A DNA stretch of 64,000 nt, taken from NCBI GenBank assembly GCA_963922205.1, contig CAWUHX010000291.1, forward strand, positions 186,001 to 250,000, written 5' to 3'. This DNA comes from Romanomermis culicivorax (taxonomy: Eukaryota; Nematoda; Enoplea; Mermithida; Mermithidae). This document shows positions 22,931 to 35,064 of this stretch, one piece after another. Below the pieces are notes generated by a model, which saw nothing but the letters and a program-made list of their open reading frames with translations, made no database searches and was not told where the DNA came from. Position numbers and translations under genes: made by a program. Every line of letters begins with the position of its first letter. Within the stretch, counting starts at the first letter, position 1.

Positions 22931-25900
22931 ATGTTCTATTACAATTCGTTGCGTAATACTAATAAATCTACATTGATCAGACGACGGAAGTACAAAGCGG
23001 TCCTATTTTTCAAAAAGTTGCTCACATTTTTCATCAGTCGCGTCGGTCTGTTCGTTTTCATGATTGGCTACACGATGACCGGGGCGTTGATTTTTCAGGC
23101 AATCGAAGCGCCGTTCGAGAAAGAAGTGAGCAACAGAAGGAATATTTCCCTAAAATTTCTAACATTCAAATTTAATTCTTCAAACAGATATTCACTCATA
23201 GTAAACCATTTTTTTCAGTCAATTGTCAACTCCATTCCTGTAACAGTTGATCTTAGGCCCGTCGACTCAAATTACTATCTCTTGTTCGTTTCTTCTATCC
23301 TCTATTGTCTATATATTCTTCAGTTTTTCATAATCCATTTCAATGAGTCTCGCATACTATTTTTACAGTGTGAAACTGAAATAATTCTTGCTGAGAAAAA
23401 ATATGCTTTCAAAAATCACTTAATGAAGAAATTTTCAGCAATGTTGTCCACGAATGGATTGGAAATTTTCTGACAAAAAGAATCAGCTTTACATGCGACA
23501 ATGATAAATTGCTTTACAAAAGTGGCACCTGAATTCACAAAAAAACAGATCACACGGTTCCGCATACATACTCAAAATTTCTACGCAAATCCTATTCTTT
23601 CAGGATGTTCTATTGAGCTAATCTAAAATCCATTTCTTGGAATGCTTCTGAAATGTACTTCGTCTAATTTGTATAATATTGTTAAGTATTACGATTCCAG
23701 ACATTTGCTTCTCACTTAATTGAAAATCCACCACAAGCTTTCAAGTGAAGCAATAATTGAGGCAGTGTACTTTTGTTATGAAAATTATAATTTTTGTTCA
23801 AACTTATGGCCTGTGTATTTTTCATAGTTTCATTAACTTTAACACATTTTTTCACATTATAGTATATTTTTCTTGAAATGCTACTAAATAATGAAAGTAG
23901 TATTTCAGACAAATAATATATCATATTAGGACTGGAAATTTGTGAGCATACTGGCATAAATGAAAAGATGGCCCCAAAAAGCTTCATATTATGGTAACAA
24001 GGATAAGTTTCGACTTATGTTCGGGGTCCAAGTTTTCTTTGTACGTTTTTCACAGTTTAGTTGTAGCACTGATCCTGTGGGGTTTCACATGTCAGTTTTG
24101 ATTAAAGCGGAACCAAAGCTGCATTAAGAATCTTGTCCAAATTTACTTGGAAATGAGGTCGCTTTTATATAGTGTTTTGATCATATTTTCCGTTTTAACA
24201 GTTCTAAATCCATGAAAAAAGTCGTTAGCTTTTTAAACATCATGATTTTTCCACTTGAAAAATTTATAACAGTGATCGAATGCGACTGAACACTCAATTT
24301 CCATGTGAAACTTCAAAAATCGATGCATATGGTTTCTTCATTATGTTTTGATCTTTGTATCAAAGTTCAAACTCTAATTTATTGAGAATCTTCAAAATTT
24401 TGGTCGGCCTCCTCTACTTCTTCGATTACTGAGTTTAAGAACTTTTGGTTCCATCTTAATGCGCAGCAATTTCGTTTTCAGAACATAATATATTTCCCTC
24501 GACTCACATATTGGGCTTTGAAAATTAAGCTTTCCAACTTTTTCTAAGTGTATCAAGAATACAGTAATGTTAGAAAAAAGTTAATTGTACAGTTTTCTGG
24601 CCGTCTGTATCCAAGAATGTTTTCAAGAAGAAGTCCATCATTGCAGCAGACATTCTCTTTCTTCTTAGTCGACACATTCTTTTTTAGTTGACATAAAAAG
24701 TTCCTCATCACCAGAAAACAGGAGCTAATCAAGCAACTATTATTTACGTTCCAGGGATTTGAGATGCAGAATGACGTTCTATAATATTGTGTGGATTCAC
24801 ATATTTTGACATTTATATCTTATACAGAAAATTGTCGATGTGTGGAAACAAAAAAATAAGAAAACACGATGTGACAGCTCTAGTTGAGAAATTGATCGAG
24901 GAGAACATCAGAAAAAAAGCACATTCTTGAAAACATGATACATGTCTAGAATCTGATATTTCGATCTTTTTTGATGTTTTTTCTCTCATCTCCAACATAT
25001 CAGAACAGTAATTTTCCTAGAAAATGATACAAACTTCTATGTCCAACATGACTTTTTAAGCTGAACCGACTTTCTATAATGCAATACTTAAATATTACGT
25101 AGTAGGCATCACTCTATCATATATATGAGTGATTTATGCTTTAAAGGACCAGTGGATTCATTAGAACCGACAAAATTTCACTTCTATAGTCTGTTTTTCT
25201 TGAAATGCTTCTAAATAATGAAAGTGGAAAGCAAGTAGTATTTCAGATTTTCACGATTTTCTGATAAACCGCATACCGTATAGGATTGGGAATTTGTGAA
25301 CATACTGTCCTCACTTTTGACAATTTTTCGAGTGAAAAATTTTATGGTAACACCTCTATGCAAACGAGTTTGACGACAGTACTGATTTGTGTCAGTTTTT
25401 TATTTGGAAGCATCTACAAAAAACAGACTATAGATATTGTAGAAAAATGATTCGCTTAGGAGTGATATATGACAGTATCGAGAATATGTATCAAAGTCCA
25501 GATTTTTCAATAGCAAGTATAAAATTAATTTTTGTTCTAAAACGCCATCCGTCCGTCTACTGTCGAGTCACTGTCAAAATCTGTCACAGTCAAATCTATA
25601 TGTACAAACTATCGAGTTTTGTCTCTACAAAACTTTTCCAATCGTTCAAGTTTCACAAAGCTGAAAACAATACGTATTTCTGCATATAATTAGAGAAACT
25701 ATGGCTGCTGTCAAAGTTAGAGAATTTCATAGATCCCGTGTGCATGCAAATTGTGAGATCTACAGTAATAAGTGCCTGATTGTCAACTTTCTTGATAGAC
25801 GGTTGTAAAAAGCTTCAAAATAAATGAGTATAATTCACTAGTTTTTTGCCGTCGAATTTATAAGCGATTCCCTTAACGATCAATTTTTCTTTTTTGCAGG

Positions 25901-28900
25901 TGATGGACCACGTCACAGAAAGTCGCCGAAAATTGGTCGACTTCTCTTGGACTTTACTGTACAACAATCAAACGCTGGGTTTCGATTTTAATCACAATTT
26001 AATTTTAAAAAAAACCTACTTTTATAAAGATAAATTGATGACCTACATTCGGCAAGGCTACAACTTGCGGGACGTTCGAATGGCCAAAAAGACTCAATGG
26101 ACGACAGCCGGTGCCTTCCTCTATTCTTTAACGTCCATTTCCACCGTGGGTGAGTCTGCTGCCGGAAAAAAAATTGTTTTTTGACTGATAACTTTCGCTC
26201 TGTTAAATGACAATCCGATAATTAGAATCTATAACCATGATCGATAGCATATTTTTTAGATGGTATAGAATCATAAGAAATGTTGGCTCTTCATTCCCTT
26301 GGTAATAGCTGCTTTTTTTTCTTTTTGCACTTACATTATGCTAAATATACCTAAAGAGGTTTTTAGGCTCGGAAAAGTGAATAGCCGTCGATAAAAAGCA
26401 GATGAAAAATGGCCAATACAGTAGTAAATGTTGAGGGTAATATCGATTTTCCAGAAAAATTTATCATTTTTGATTTGAGAAGTAGACAAAAGGATTCAAG
26501 GTTTTAGAATTTATTCCCTCATTTCAATTTAGAAGAACATATGTGAAAAAACCAAGAACAATGCAGCGAAGGAAAAAAGCTTGCTAAAAAATTATATGCA
26601 TGGAAATAAAGTAATTGAGACTATGAAAATCAAAGCAAAGAAACAAACAACAAGGTACAGAATAGGTCCTAGTCTGCAAATGACGTAAAACACATAAGAA
26701 AATATAAACAAATAGGAGGGAACGGAAAGTGGGAAAAATAAATTTTTAAATTAGAAACGAATACTGAATAAGGATAATAGAAAAATGAATAACTGAATAA
26801 GAAATATGAATAAATGAATAAGAAAAATGGATAACTGAATTAAACGGGGAAAAATATACGGAACACACAACATGGAGCACACTATAGTCAATTTTTTAAA
26901 ATACTTGTTGATCGAAAAAAAGACAAAAATAGCACTGCCATCAAAATCCCTATGTTTACACTATGCATTTACTATGAACTTTTTACTAAGGTTAGTTGAA
27001 TTTGCTCACAAATATTGACTCCGATGTGGCACATGTTTTAGTAAAAAATCGTAAAAATATGAAATAATAATTGATTTCTATTGTTATTATTGGCAAGCAT
27101 TTCAAGAAAAACGAACTATAGTACAAAAACAAAAAAACACAAGGTATGGAAACAAGCGAAAAGTCACATGATGAGAAAGAAAAGAGGATTAAACTGAATA
27201 ATATACCACACAACTATAAGGGGAAATAAACGAAAAAGTAAATAAGTAGTAGACCAATAGAAAACGAATAAACAAAGACAGAAAAGTAGAAAGGAAAGCC
27301 GAGTTAATAAATTAGAAAAAACAAATGCACATCAATATCGTTGGGGGAAGTACCATAGGACACCCGAGAAATCGTCGGCCATGTGGCTAGCCATATGTCG
27401 ACCTCCTCAAGACTTGCCAATCATAGCTGAAATAGGCTAGCCATAACCCTATCCTTCTGGTCGAAAAAAACTGAAAAATGATAGGTCATTTTTGGAAAAA
27501 ACGATTAAAAATGTCGTTTTTCGGCGCTTAGCACGAAAAAATACATATTTTAATGTTTTTTGGACACAAAATTATTTTTTTAAACCGTTTTTCCAACTTT
27601 TTAAGCGAAAGATCGAAACTTTTCTCCTAAATTAATGACCCCCTGAAAATTTTGACAATCCATGACAGTTAGGCATTGGAGCTCCGTTACATGTAAGCTC
27701 AAGCCTCTCAAAATAGCACTGCAGAAGGCACACTGATTTAAAGTTTATTTTTTTATTTATTTTTTTTTCATTTAAAGCCATATTGTTCAAAGTCATGTCA
27801 AAATTAAACTCAGATATTGGGGCAAACTTTGTACAGGAATATGAGTTGAGTCTTGCACGAACAAGTCATATATTGCGATTTTTGGCATAAAATGCCTAAT
27901 ATTTTTGACTTCATTTGTTCAAGAGTGACTGTTTTCGAATGCCATGTATCTTGTTCAATCTTCGAGTCGATCTTAGCTACCCTGGTAGAATCATAGAACC
28001 GGCAGAACCTTGAAGGCCAAATTTTTGTGCTATTTCAGATCTTACACAACTTCTACACAACCTTTTACTTTCAGGCTATGGAAATTTGGTCTGCAGGACC
28101 TACATAGGCAAAGCTGTCACCATCCTCTACGCCGTCATCGGCATCCCGCTCATGTTACTCTTTTTAGCCATGACCGGAAATTCGCTGGGGTTGGCCACTA
28201 AGTACGCTTACCGGGCTTATATGAGGTTCCGCGTCCGTTTTTCCGCCTGGAACCGGAAACGTAAGCGCGGCCGCATCTCCCTGATGTTGAGCCGCATCAT
28301 CCGCGAACGAATTTTCTACGCTGCGGCCATGTATGGGGTGCAAGGTCCATTGCCGGTTGGTGTCGATCCCGAACTCTATTTGGACAGTCAGGCAAAAATT
28401 GGCGACGTCGTTGTGCCAATCTATTTGTCCATGTTGATCATGGTGTCCTACTTGATGGCCGGCGCTTTATTGTTCAGCGTCTGGGAGGACTGGGAATTTT
28501 TAGACTCATTCTATTTTTGTTTCGTATCATTGGCGTTGATCGGTTTTGGTGATTTATTGCCCACGGCGGCTGAAGAAAAAATGATCATGTGCTCATGCTA
28601 CTTACTCTTCGGCATGGCTCTCATAGCCATGTGCTTCCAATTGGGTCAAGAGGACGTAGTCAAAAATTTGACTGTTCTTTTCTACAAGTTGATCAGTTAC
28701 GTGAAATCCAACGGCAGAATGGTCAATCGTGGCGGCATCATCGACACCAAATCGACACCGTCCACGGATTCCATGTGCGATATAAACAGCCTCTACGACC
28801 AACAGCAACCTGTCGTTCTGGAAGGCGCTCCTCTGCTGCGCAAAACGACCGCCTGCAGTTTGAACAGCCGAATGTCCACCGGTGACAAAGTGTCACTGTC

Positions 28901-29477
28901 TACTGCTCGTCGCACTCGATCACTCAAGCGCACGATGACTGCTATGTTGGTAAACGTAGACGGTACCCATATCAGGCACGCGGCTCCTAGCCCAGCGAGT
29001 CGTAGGATCGACGGTAGAAGCAGCCTATACGATCAACAGCAACCCGTCATCCTGGATGGCACTCCTCTTCTGCGTAAGACGACAGTCTGCAGTTTGAACA
29101 GCCCAATGTCCAGTAGTGACAAAGTGTCGTTGGCCGCTCGCCGCACTCGATCACTGAAGCGCATGATGACCGCCGTGCTGGTCAACCTGGACAGTAATCA
29201 TATCAGGCACGCGGCTTCTAGTTCGGCGACTCGCAGGATCAATGGAGGCGGCAGCACTGCAACAACGCCCATCTTTGCCAAAAATTTGTCGAGACAGAGG
29301 ACGACGATGGCTACCAGGATTTTGGCTGCAGCATCACCGTCGCCCCCGCTGACGGCAAGTTCAAGTGTCAAACTACCTCGGCATTGTATAATTCGCAAAT
29401 TTGCGACCTATGATAGCTGCAATAACAGCAATGAAACCTTGAAAGACGATGTTCAAATGTCAAAGAAGCAAAAATGA
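22931..29477 (+). CDS. TWK-type two-pore-domain potassium channel
   Basis: Three exons, 22931-23125, 25900-26149 and 28075-29477, give 615 residues. The junctions are GT-AG (AAGAA|GTGAGC; TTTTGCAG; GTGG|GTGAGT; TTTCAG) and the phases agree. The first pore filter, TVGYG (residues about 147-151), is completed exactly across the second junction. The second filter is IGFGD (about 304-308). M1 lies at about 37-60, with M2, M3 and M4 around the pores. K2P channels pass background potassium current at the plasma membrane as dimers. The tail of about 270 residues is Arg/Ser-rich and contains two adjacent copies of a 78-residue block (from about 387 and 465). Introns are 2.8 and 1.9 kb with MITEs in each. 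The start is the first ATG after an in-frame stop. Confidence 0.9.
25184..25433. mobile_element. CTATAG-type MITE in K2P intron 1
   Basis: 250 bp bounded by CTATAGTCTGTTTTTCTTG and AAAAAACAGACTATAG. This is the cleanest copy of the family. A related partial copy begins near 23858 (TTATAGTATATTTTTCTTG). Confidence 0.75.
26882..27121. mobile_element. CTATAG-type MITE in K2P intron 2
   Basis: 240 bp from CTATAGTCAATTTTTT to GCATTTCAAGAAAAACGAACTATAG. The inner arm matches the family arm GAAATGCTT. Confidence 0.65.
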
Positions 29478-30482
29478 TGATCGTATTATGCAAATGGTCC
29501 AAAAAAGGGCTCGCTTAAAAGTGGTACCTCACAGTGACCAGAGTACATTTAAGGTTTAAGTTTATTATAATAGCAAAGTTACTCGTGATGCATATTCGAA
29601 AATCACATACTAATTGGTATAGCTTGAGGAAAACATATATGGTTTTTCGTGTATTTCTTGACTGACTCCGGATAAATTTGTTCCTGAGAAAAAGGCGCAA
29701 TGTGATCATTATCCGTGAACATCTGCTCTCAGTTAGCTTCAAAACTACTTTCGGGTCGTTCTACAGCTCTTAATCAAATAAATTTTAGAAATTTTAGAAA
29801 GTTGAACACTTTCTTGGCAACAGTACTTTTTCTCATGATTATCAAAATTAAGAGTTGAAGCACAGAAACCAGACGTTCACTGTTTAGTCCGCAGAGTTTT
29901 TAATGGTTTCAAATCATTTTTACTGTAAGCTTATATGGTAACAGCCGAATATTGACGATTAATTAATTTTTGAAAGAAATACAGTAAAGATGACATCGAA
30001 AAGTATTTGTTTACTTTGAATGAATAAAGCTCATGGTATACTGCACATATGGACATGAAATTTCAAGGAGATTAGGGTAAATAGCCTATGTGACGAATTA
30101 TACCTAACATTCTTGCTTGACTTGCTGGCGTACGACAAGCTTTTAGTTGAGCCCTTTTTTATCACTCTATTATGTCAGTTGTGCGTATCATGCTTTTATT
30201 TTCAATGTTTCAGACGTTGTGATACCAGCAAATCCAAGACTTAGGTCAAGGGCTACCTGTTCAAATGCTTCCTGGGTCGCACAGATTTGGCCAGCATCGA
30301 CAAAGACTTTCTTGATTAGGAAAAATTCTAGATCCGATTTTGGTTTTTTTTAAATATTCATAAAACGAAAAATTACACAAAATTGCGGAATACGAGGAGG
30401 GCTACTTGGAAAAATTTGTTATCACTTTTAAAAATCTTTTCTTTTGAGCATGATGCACATCATTTTTTCAAGATGCACCTTT
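29478..30482. other. Intergenic, K2P downstream
   Basis: Presumed K2P 3' UTR (AATCAAATAAATTTTAG near 29770) and spacer. No gene seen. Confidence 0.4.
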
Positions 30483-31012
30483 TATGTTTATGTATACGGG
30501 AACTCTTCAAATTGGATTTCTAAGGTCACAGCTTGCTGGCGGAGGGCGCCCTTGGTTTCCACGGGGTTGGCAGAAGGGGGTTATCCTCCACGGGGAATCC
30601 AATGGGAATATTGGTTTTTCAAAAAAAATTATTTTTCAAGATTTTCCAGAAAAACGTAAAAAATGCTTGTTTTTCATCCAAAATGCTGTAATTCTGGAAA
30701 ATAATCAACATTGTGGACTTTGTCGGCTGTTCTAAAACCATACCCTATCCGCTCAGGAGCCCGACTAAGAAACGAAAATTTGGATCCTTGTCCGAAATTA
30801 CTGCATTTTGGATGAAAAATAAGCATTTTTGACATTTTTTTAAAAAATCTCGAAAAACAAAAATTTCTTATGAAAAACCAATATGTCCATCGGATTCCAC
30901 GTGCAAAATAACTACGCCCTCTGCCAGCCCCCGTAAAAATCAAGGGCGCTCTCTGCCAGCAAGCCGTGACCTCAGAAATCTATTTTGAAGGGTTCCCGTA
31001 TATATAAACATA
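30483..31012. mobile_element. Long inverted repeat / foldback element
   Basis: The arms at about 30483-30735 and 30760-31012 are inverted copies: TATGTTTATGTATACGGGAA at the left end against the complement of TTCCCGTATATATAAACATA at the right. Internal blocks such as GCTTGCTGGCGGAGGGCGCC and TTGGCAGAAGGGGG also match in inverse. About 25 bp separate the arms, so the transcript or single strand would form a long hairpin. Frames within it are artefacts. Confidence 0.75.
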
Positions 31013-32055
31013 GGAGGTTGCTTTTGATTAGCTATTTTCAGAAATTTTCACCCTCTGATGTGCCGCTCATCTTGATTTTTTTCAAGTTGGGATGTTGATT
31101 TTTTTAAGCTGCTGTCTTAATTTTTTTCAAGATTGTCTTGAAAAAAACGTGATGCACTTGAAAAAATTGCGATGCACTAGTCGAACATTGAAATCTTGAT
31201 TTTTTTGCGATGCATCTTGAAAAATTTTTTGCATCATGTTCGAAGGTAATGATTTTTTCAAGTGGTAACAATTTTTATCAAGTGGTAACGATTTTTTTCA
31301 AATAGCTCTTCTCTTATTCCGTACAAAATATGTATCGGCTTGACCCAAAGCTCCTGTTGTGAAATTATTCACTCGAAAAATTTTTGAGGGTTAGTTGAGT
31401 GATCTCAAAACTCTTCACTCTCCGTATGACTTGTGATTCACCAAAATAAGAGGAATAGAAAAAATTATTTGCTCGCTGGTCTTATTGTATTGCAAGCACT
31501 TTGGGAAAAACTGACTATAAAAGGTATGTCTTTTCAAATTAGAGGGGTTATTCACATGAGCAATTACTATTATCAATCAAATCTATTTTTGGTCTCTATT
31601 GTTTGTGTCACAAAAACAGTATGGTCGTGCTGATGTTTGAGAAAGCTGGATGAAATGTAGGCGAAGTAGGTCAAAGGCATACATTGAATGGCACACTATG
31701 CGTATAGATGTGACGAACTGATTGACAGACTTATATTGTGCACAGCCACCTCGCTGTATAATGTCTTCTTTTTTTGATCACTTGGAATAGAGCTTTTCAT
31801 CCCAAAATTTCGCTGCGATTTTTATGCAATGGCACGCGATCATATTTTCCTATGTTGCAGTGGCCTTACGTTTTCTGTCCTAATCCTATCAGATCGTCCT
31901 TGCATTTGCATTGTCAAAACACCTTCAATTTACTCAAACATCTGTTATTTGCACTTTTCTCTCCGAAAGTTCTAAAAATATGATCGGCCACTCTATGCAT
32001 TATTATAGTCCATTCATTTTTTCTCCATTTCATTGGTAGCAGAACAAGTTGGACA
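31013..32055. other. Intergenic, upstream of Cys-rich peptide gene
   Basis: At 31060-31300 there are many short alternations of TTTTTTCAAG with its complement around GATGCA. No gene. The 3' part is the promoter region of the secreted peptide gene. Confidence 0.4.
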
Positions 32056-32167
32056 ATGGACAATTTTCGCCATTCAACTATCGTCTACGTAATACTATTA
32101 TTTCACTGCATTTTCGTGAATTCCGCGGCTGTAGACGACGCTCAATTCAACTCGTTGATAGAAAAAG
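32056..32167 (+). CDS. Secreted Cys-rich peptide, exon 1
   Basis: Starts at an ATG and encodes a signal peptide: short polar start, hydrophobic core IVYVILLFHCIFV, then small residues NSAA before VDDAQ. The donor is AAAAG|GTTATT and one base of a codon is left over (phase 1). The only matching continuation I see is the exon at 53633-53853, which needs two bases. The peptide would have 110 residues with about 25 in the signal. The intervening intron (32168-53632) would be about 664 bp without the Polinton and its duplicated target. A longer overlapping frame has no such features. Confidence 0.6.
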
Positions 32168-32776
32168 GTTATTTTTGCCGACAATGAAATCCATGCCTTC
32201 CAAAATGAAGGGAAAACTTATGCAAAAAGTTTTGTCGCATCATTCTGAAGGCATGGATATCATTCTAAGATCTGGATTTTGAGACGACCAAGTATCCAAG
32301 TGTGTTCATGCTGGGAAAAGTAGGAATGCGACCTTGCTTTTATATATGATCATGAACTACCCATGTGCTGTGCTTGACTAGTGAATTATTGAATGACAAA
32401 AACGTGGAATTTTGGCGCAAAAGACTCGATGGGGTCATGTGAGCAGTCCCACTTTAATGAATCGTCGAAACTGCCTCCAATGACATTACGATGCCTAAAA
32501 GTCTTAGCCCGTATTAGACAGCAGGTCCGTACTATTTCAGGTGCTTTTAGAATTAAAGGTTACCTGTTCAAACCAGTTTCAATGGGTTGTCATAAAGATT
32601 CTCCATCAGCTTCATGTCAAGTTTTAGAAGCTATAGCATGTGCTGCTGCATGATTTTTTTATCTCAACTGGAGACATGATCGATTTCAAGTATCGACTAT
32701 ACATCATCCCATTATCGTGTGAATTATAAGATCATGATCCCTTGTGCATTGGGAATCTTTCTAGATCATCAAAAGT

Positions 32777-32782
32777 GACTTT
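32777..32782. repeat. Target-site duplication, left (GACTTT)
   Basis: GACTTT directly precedes the left terminal repeat and is repeated exactly at 53578-53583. Six-base duplications are the rule for Polinton/Maverick integration. Confidence 0.95.
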
Positions 32783-33624
32783 AGTAGTAAGGCCGGCCCG
32801 TATAGGTCGTACGCTTAAGGATACTCCTATCTTTTGTGTACGACCTATAATTTGTCACTTTTTTCCGATTTATAGGTCGTACATTAAACATACACGATTG
32901 GCTTTTGTCGGATTTACAGGTCGTACAGTAAACATATACGGTTAATTTCTTCGTCGATTTATAGGTCGTACAGTAAACATATAGGTCGATTTATAGGTCG
33001 TACGGTTAAAAATGTATGTTCTAGAGTTACCGTAATAGTAGAATTACGGTAATTTTTCGATTATGGTAATAAATGTGTTACTGTGGGTGGAAAAGGAAAA
33101 TCAATGATGAACGCAAAAAGGAAAACTAAAATGAACAAAAAATGGAAAAGAAATAAAAAGATATTGTGTGTAAAAACGGCTTCCCCTCTGGGAAGAGGAA
33201 GCCCACAAAAATTTGCACCCCGGACCCCCTTTGTCAAAAGGGTGCCACCTGCAGGTGTAAATATATTTCGGAGGTCCCATTTTCTGAACGATCGTTCAAG
33301 TCAACAAATGTCAGAACGGTCAATCTGGTCAGTAATGGTCTGTTTAATGAGTAAAATATTGGGAGAGTCATTACGCGATGAAACATTATCCTTACGGGTG
33401 CATGCATATAAATTTTGATGTTCTGCCAAAAATGACCAAGAAGGTCTTTTATAAAAATGACCAGAGCGAGTTGGCCGTAAAAAGCATGTAGACAAAAAAG
33501 GTCTTTTATAGAAAGATGACCAAACGAGAAGGTTGTAAAAAGCGTGCGGAAAATTTGACGAGTTAAAAAATCTTTACGTATCAAAAATTTTTAATTCAAT
33601 GCAACATTCTATTTTATTATAAAA
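32783..33624 (+). repeat. Polinton left terminal inverted repeat
   Basis: Matches the complement of 52799-53577, almost perfectly over the outer 640 bp (two differences seen in the 336 bp at 33083-33418). Further in it is interrupted by an indel of about 75 bp. The inner edge lies near TGCAACATTCTATTTTATTA. No gene is credible inside; the frame at 33083-33418 is mirrored in the other repeat and has no domain. Confidence 0.9.
32801..33003 (+). repeat. TATAGGTCGTAC sub-repeats in the terminus
   Basis: Six copies of TATAGGTCGTAC or one-base variants start near 32801, 32838 (inverted), 32870, 32915, 32960 and 32992. Most of the later ones are followed by AGTAAACATATAC or similar. The first and the inverted second copy can pair as a hairpin. 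The same array is mirrored at 53357-53559. They may be binding sites for integrase or the terminal protein; this is inference. Confidence 0.75.
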
Positions 33625-33689
33625 CTTTTGAAACACTATTTTATTTTTGTTTATCACTAAAATATTGTAGTCTAAATACAAAAATAATA

Positions 33690-34080
33690 ACGTGAACAAA
33701 AAATGGAAAACATAAAAGAAAGAATTCATTTATAAAATTGACCCCCTCCGCCCACGGAGGAAGTCCTTCAAAAAACGCACCCTCGGGCTCCAAAATAAGA
33801 GGTGCGCCATCTGCAGGTTCACAGAAAAGCTAAGCGGAAGCCCTGCATACTGAACGATCGTCCAAATTAGAACGGTCTTTTAGATCAGAATGCTCAATTC
33901 CACATATAAAAACTCTAAGAGTCTATAAAACTTGAAACATTATTCCTACGGGTTTATACTTATAAAATCGTAAATGATCAAATTCTTTTATAGAAAAATG
34001 ACCCAAAAGAATGGGCATAAAGAGCATGTAGAAAAGTGAACAGTTGAGATGAAAAATATTCTAGATGTAAAAAGTAATTG
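33690..34080 (+). repeat. Decayed extra copy of inner terminal repeat
   Basis: Landmarks of the terminal repeat at about 33125-33500 recur in order with heavy divergence: AACAAAAAATGGAAAA, CCACGGAGGAAG (for GGGAAGAGGAAGCCC), GCGCCATCTGCAGGT, CTGAACGATCGTCCAA, CCTACGGGT, AAAGAGCATGTAGA. It is a second, older copy just inside the left repeat, absent on the right side. Confidence 0.65.
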
Positions 34081-34639
34081 ATACCTCAAAAACATTTGAA
34101 GAAAAGAAAAGAAAAGAAAAAGAAAAAGAAAAGAAAAAGAAAAAAGAAAAGAACTAAATCATCAATATATGAACGTTATTCTACGTATCAGAAATTAATA
34201 CATTATATTGGATGATTTATGTAGGTAGATGCGGTTTTGTATACAGAGTGTTTCCCAGAGCAAACATAGAAAGGTTAGACAGCTGAAGCCATTTAGATCA
34301 TAAAACCAATTAGAAATGCTAGAAAAGGTCAAAGGTTCTATAAAACACGGTAGCAAGAGAGGCTTTACCAAAATAATTAAGGTGGTGATTATTGTTATTT
34401 TGATAGTTTTCTAGAATAACCTAGAGCCTAAAACCTTTAAAGAGACGCAATACCAAAACAATTAACGTGGTGATTATTGTTATATTGATAGAAACTTCAA
34501 AGAAAAACCGAAAAGATTCAACCAAAAAGCAGAAAAAACCAGAAAAGGTTTAATGAGGGTAAAGAGGTATAAATAGAAAAAATAGAAGAAGAAGAACCAT
34601 TCTTATTTTTGTACTTGCGCGCGACACCCGAGACTACCA
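34081..34639. other. Upstream region of accessory gene
   Basis: It holds a GAAAA-rich purine tract (34095-34153), then a roughly 37-bp stretch with AATTAAGGTGGTGATTATTG present twice (about 34370-34406 and 34453-34491). A good TATA box (GGTATAAATAG) lies at 34568-34575, about 65 bp before the ATG of the next gene. Confidence 0.55.
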
Positions 34640-35064
34640 ATGGAAGCCGTTTTCGTTAGGTTTATTTCGACGTTGAGAGCCGCCTACGAGGCTTACGGTA
34701 CATTGATTTTACAAATATTTTGAATTAAAATTAATATGTATACTATTTTATTATTTTTAATTTAGAGCCGTTTTTAACGACGGCCGACATTGACGCGTGG
34801 GCGTCCGTTTTCTGGGAGGAGGCCTCGACAGACTTCAAGAGCTGGTGGAAAAGCCAGCGAGGGGTTGAATATCCGGCTAGACAGAAACCCTTTTGGGGTT
34901 TCATGAAATGTCTACGCCGGATGTTTGAAAACCCTTCGCTGGTCGACGGCCACCTAGCCTCGCACCTGTGGAATATCCTCCCCCCAGGTGCGAGGGCTGA
35001 ATGGGAAAACGCCGACGATCGCTACGTCGAGGAGAGGGTAAAACTAGCGCTGCCGCGTTTCTAG
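34640..35064 (+). CDS. Unrecognised GC-rich accessory protein of the Polinton
   Basis: Two exons (34640-34697 and 34766-35064) with donor TACG|GTACAT and acceptor TTTTTAATTTAG, in phase, give 118 residues ending in TAG. The ATG context is ACCAATGG and a TATA box lies 65 bp upstream. The second exon is clearly GC-rich, unlike the AT-rich element around it. The protein is rich in Trp and acidic and basic residues (WASVFWEEASTDF, FKSWWKSQRG, KPFWGFMKCLRRMF), predicted helical, with no membrane span. The stop codon overlaps a consensus donor (CTA|GTAAGT), so an alternative short C-terminus is possible. No family recognised and not one of the usual Polinton core genes. The frame is intact although most neighbours are broken. 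Confidence 0.65.

Noticed and set aside
32801-33003. CRISPR-like array
   Set aside because: The motif spacing is irregular, one copy is inverted, and it is part of a Polinton terminus in a eukaryote.
33083-33418. A 111-residue gene in the terminal repeat
   Set aside because: It is mirrored in the other repeat, lacks a domain and has low-complexity Lys/Asn composition; likely chance.
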